DNA of 64,000 bases from Pyrinomonadaceae bacterium (lineage in GTDB: Bacteria > Acidobacteriota > Blastocatellia > Pyrinomonadales > Pyrinomonadaceae). The notes beneath the pieces are model-generated. The model saw only the letters and a program-made list of their open reading frames with translations, did no database searches and was not told where the DNA came from. The stretch covers positions 112,075 through 176,074 of the forward strand of contig JABARP010000002.1 of assembly GCA_019186825.1 (NCBI GenBank), in the 5' to 3' direction. The position numbers and the translations under genes were made by a program. This document shows positions 61,370 to 64,000 of this stretch, piece by piece (position 1 is the stretch's first letter; the number at the start of each line of letters is the position of its first letter).

Positions 61370-64000
61370 ATGACAACGTTGAAAGAAGACACACAAATAG
61401 CTGGCAGCGATACGAGGTCGGTGGCAAACCTCCCAATTATTGCGGCGGATGACAGCATCTTTCGAAGCTTTATCGAGAATCTCCCGGCAATGTTCTACGC
61501 TGTCACTCCGACGCCTCCGCATAAGCCGATCTTCATCAGCCGTTCATTCGAACGTTTCGGTTATCCGCTTGAAGACTGGCTCACAAAACCCGATATCTGG
61601 GACATCATTACCCATCCGGATGACCGCGATGAGGTCCTCGGAAAGACGCGCGAAGCGCTAAAACGCGGCGAGAGTACCGACTTTCTCTATCGGATCTATT
61701 GCGCCGACGGCAGAATTGCGTGGATCCGCGACCGCGGATGCTTCATCAAAAATAAGGATGGCGTTCCGGTCTGCTGGCAGGGCGTTATCATCGACATGAC
61801 ACCGCAGATCCAAGCGGATCTGGAGATCAAACGCCGCGAACAGCTGTATCGCTCGTTTGCAAAGAACATCCCCGACACCGGTGTTCTGCTATTTGACCAC
61901 GACCTGCGTTATCTGTTGGCGGACGGCGTTCAGCTCACAGCTCGAAATTGGACATCCGAAACCTTCGAGGGCAAGACCGTATTTGAGGTCTTCCCCGGTG
62001 CCGAGGGCGAACTTTGGGCTGAACACTATCGAAAGGCCCTTGCCGGCGAGACCCAAACCAGACTGGATACGAATGCCGACGGCTTCTTTTCAACGACAAT
62101 TCTCCCGATCCGCGACGAAACCGGCACGATCTTCGCGGGAATGGTGATATGGCAGGATATTGCGGGCCGCATCGAGTCCGAAGAAAAACTGCGTGAAAGC
62201 GAAGCCCGTTATCGTGAACTTTTCGAAAATGCGAGCGACATCATTTACGTTCATGATCTCGAGGGGAACTATCGTTCGATCAATAAGGCCGGCGAATCCG
62301 TCTTTGGATACTCGAGAGAAGAGGCTCTAAAGCTGAATCTTTCCAACGTGATCGCTCCCGACCATTTGGAGCAGGCAAGGGAGGCATTTCAAAAGAAGCT
62401 CGCCGGTGACGAAACGAAGACCATATACGAGGTCGATTGCATCCGAAAGGATGGCGGACGCGTTACGCTCGAGGTGAACAGCAGCCTTGCATTCAAGGAT
62501 GGAAAGCCTTTCGCTGTACAAGGGATCGCCCGGGACATAACGGACCGCCGCGTCTCCGAAGAAGCCCTCCGCAAGAGCGAAGCGAACCTTGCCGCCGCAC
62601 AGCGTATCACGCATCTCGGCAGTTGGGAGCTCGAACTCAAGGACGGCATCAATTCGACCAAGAATGTTATCAACTGGTCGGATGAGGTCTATCGGATCTT
62701 CGGTTACGAGCCGCGCTCGATCGAACCTACGATCGAATTCATTTACAATGCGATCCGCCCTTCGGATCGGACGATATTCTCAGAAGGATTTGTCTCAGCG
62801 ATAAAGGAAGGAAAGTTCTTCGATGTCGAAGCCCGTATTGTCCTGCCTGACGGACGAGACCGCCTCCTTAAGACGCAGGCTGAAACCGTAATCGGACCGA
62901 ACGGCCGTACCGAGCGAATGTTCGGGACGATCCAGGACATAACCGACAGCCGTCGAGCCGAAGAAGCACTGCGGGATAGCGAAGCGCGCTACCGCGACCT
63001 CATCGAGAATGCGAACGATCTCATCTATACGCACGATATGGATGGATACTTCACGTCGCTCAATCGTGCCGGCGAACTCGTCTCCGGCTATTCGCGCGAA
63101 GAACTCCTGAAAATGCATTACACGGATATCGTCGCACCGGAGTTTCTCGAAGCCGCCAGCAATATGGCTCCGCGAATGTCTGAGAACGATAAGCCGACGA
63201 TGTACGAGATCGAGATCATCGCAAAGAACGGCAGCCGCGTAACGCTTGAGGTCAGCACGCGAATGATGTACGCAGACGGCGTACCGATCGGCGTTCAGGG
63301 CCTCGGCAGAGACATTACTGAGAAAAGGATCGCCGAGCAGAAGATCCACGAGACCGTCTCGCTCTTCTCATCAACTTTTGAGTCAACGGCAGACGGCATC
63401 ATCGTGATGAGCCTCGATCGCGAGATCATCACCTACAACAAAAAATTCGGCGATATGTGGCAGCTGCCGGCGAGCATCAAGACAACGAAGGATGCGGATG
63501 AGATGATCGCCCATCTATGTTCGCAGCTCGAGGAACCCGACCTCTTCCTCTCAGATCTCGACACGTTGTACGGCGACCCGATGCTGGCGACGGATTCCCT
63601 CGTAAGGCTTAAGGACGGCCGAATTTACGAACGATACTCTCAACCGCAATTGACGGACGGCGTGCCGGTCGGCCGCGTCTGTTGTTTTCGCGATATCACG
63701 GAGCGCACTCTCGCCGAAGAGCGGCTTCGTCACTACGCCCTTCACGACCCGCTCACAGAGCTTCCGAACAGGGCCGCGTTCATGAACCACCTTAGCGATG
63801 CGGTAGCAAGAAGCGAGCGCAGCGAATACGCACAGCTCGCCGTCCTCTTCCGCGACCTGGACCTATGCTAAGTCATCAACGACAGTCTCGGCCACACGAT
63901 CGGCGACAAGCTTCTCGTTGCGATCGCTGAGAAATTGAGCGCGTGCGTGCGTCCCGGAGACGTTGTCGCGCGGCTCGGCGGTGATGAGTTCACGATCCTG
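61370..64000 (+). pseudogene. six-PAS diguanylate cyclase with an in-frame TAA, running past the window
   Basis: A sensory protein with six PAS domains (starting near residues 23, 165, 275, 400, 535 and 660; PAS_3/PAS_4 types) followed by a GGDEF domain. The GGDEF start HYALHDPLTELPNRAAFMNHL is present, but codon 834 (63869-63871) is TAA, just where the family has DLDRFKVIND: here [24 protein letters not shown]. Frame continues to [10 protein letters not shown] at the window end, so the domain is otherwise intact. The three codons before and at the stop (CTA TGC TAA in place of an R-F-K-like triplet) all differ. Without readthrough no active cyclase could form. No signal or membrane segment is seen, so sensing would be cytoplasmic. 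Confidence 0.8.

Overview
This 64 kb window reads as a bacterial chromosome segment, most likely from an Acidobacteriota lineage close to Blastocatellia/Pyrinomonadales. That assignment is inferred from the mix of a clade II (Sec/lipoprotein-type) nosZ cluster, secreted Kelch/FG-GAP proteins with repeated FRPS-x-G-x-WY motifs, and small paired DUF4870-type membrane proteins. It rests on recognition only, with no database search. I recognised no tRNA, rRNA, CRISPR array or transposase gene.

Layout. (1) 1-2.3 kb: a hemerythrin-like protein, a 14-bp palindrome that may be an operator, a PdxH-like oxidase and a YwiC-like membrane protein. (2) 2.3-14 kb, minus strand: one nitrous oxide reduction operon, in transcription order FAD/4Fe-4S oxidoreductase, Rieske protein, small membrane protein, cytochrome b, pentaheme cytochrome c, nosZ, nosB-like, nosD, nosF, nosL, nosY. 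It appears to encode its own electron-delivery chain as well as copper-site maturation. (3) 14.2-17.7 kb: a large nuclease-helicase joining a PD-(D/E)XK nuclease, a DEDD-type exonuclease and an SF1 helicase. (4) 18-26 kb: a LecA-like secreted protein, ROK and GHMP kinases, a DedA protein, purS-purQ, two DUF4870-like paralogues and purB. (5) 26-42.5 kb, minus strand: an aspartate-family biosynthesis block (metY, metX, lysC, a dapE-like gene, dapB, dapA, dapD, an aminotransferase, asd) interspersed with peptidases, an RNB exoribonuclease and a parDE toxin-antitoxin pair. (6) 42.5-56 kb: an SDR, an acyl-CoA synthetase, a CDF transporter, a DNA glycosylase, lineage-specific envelope proteins, a truncated helicase and secA. 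(7) 56.1-56.6 kb: a non-coding region with 16 consecutive 21-bp degenerate repeats. (8) 56.6-64 kb: a Kelch/FG-GAP secreted protein, an M19 dipeptidase and a six-PAS GGDEF protein interrupted by an in-frame TAA.

The main discoveries are: (a) a 24-codon leader ORF with a Cys-Met-Cys-Cys-Cys run, between its own promoter and a strong terminator just ahead of metY, which looks like cysteine-responsive transcription attenuation; (b) the exact 21-bp repeat array after secA; (c) a nos operon carrying a GltD-like flavoprotein together with a Rieske/cytochrome b/pentaheme module; and (d) several broken or degenerate genes (M1 peptidase frameshift, GGDEF protein stop codon, helicase lacking its second RecA domain).
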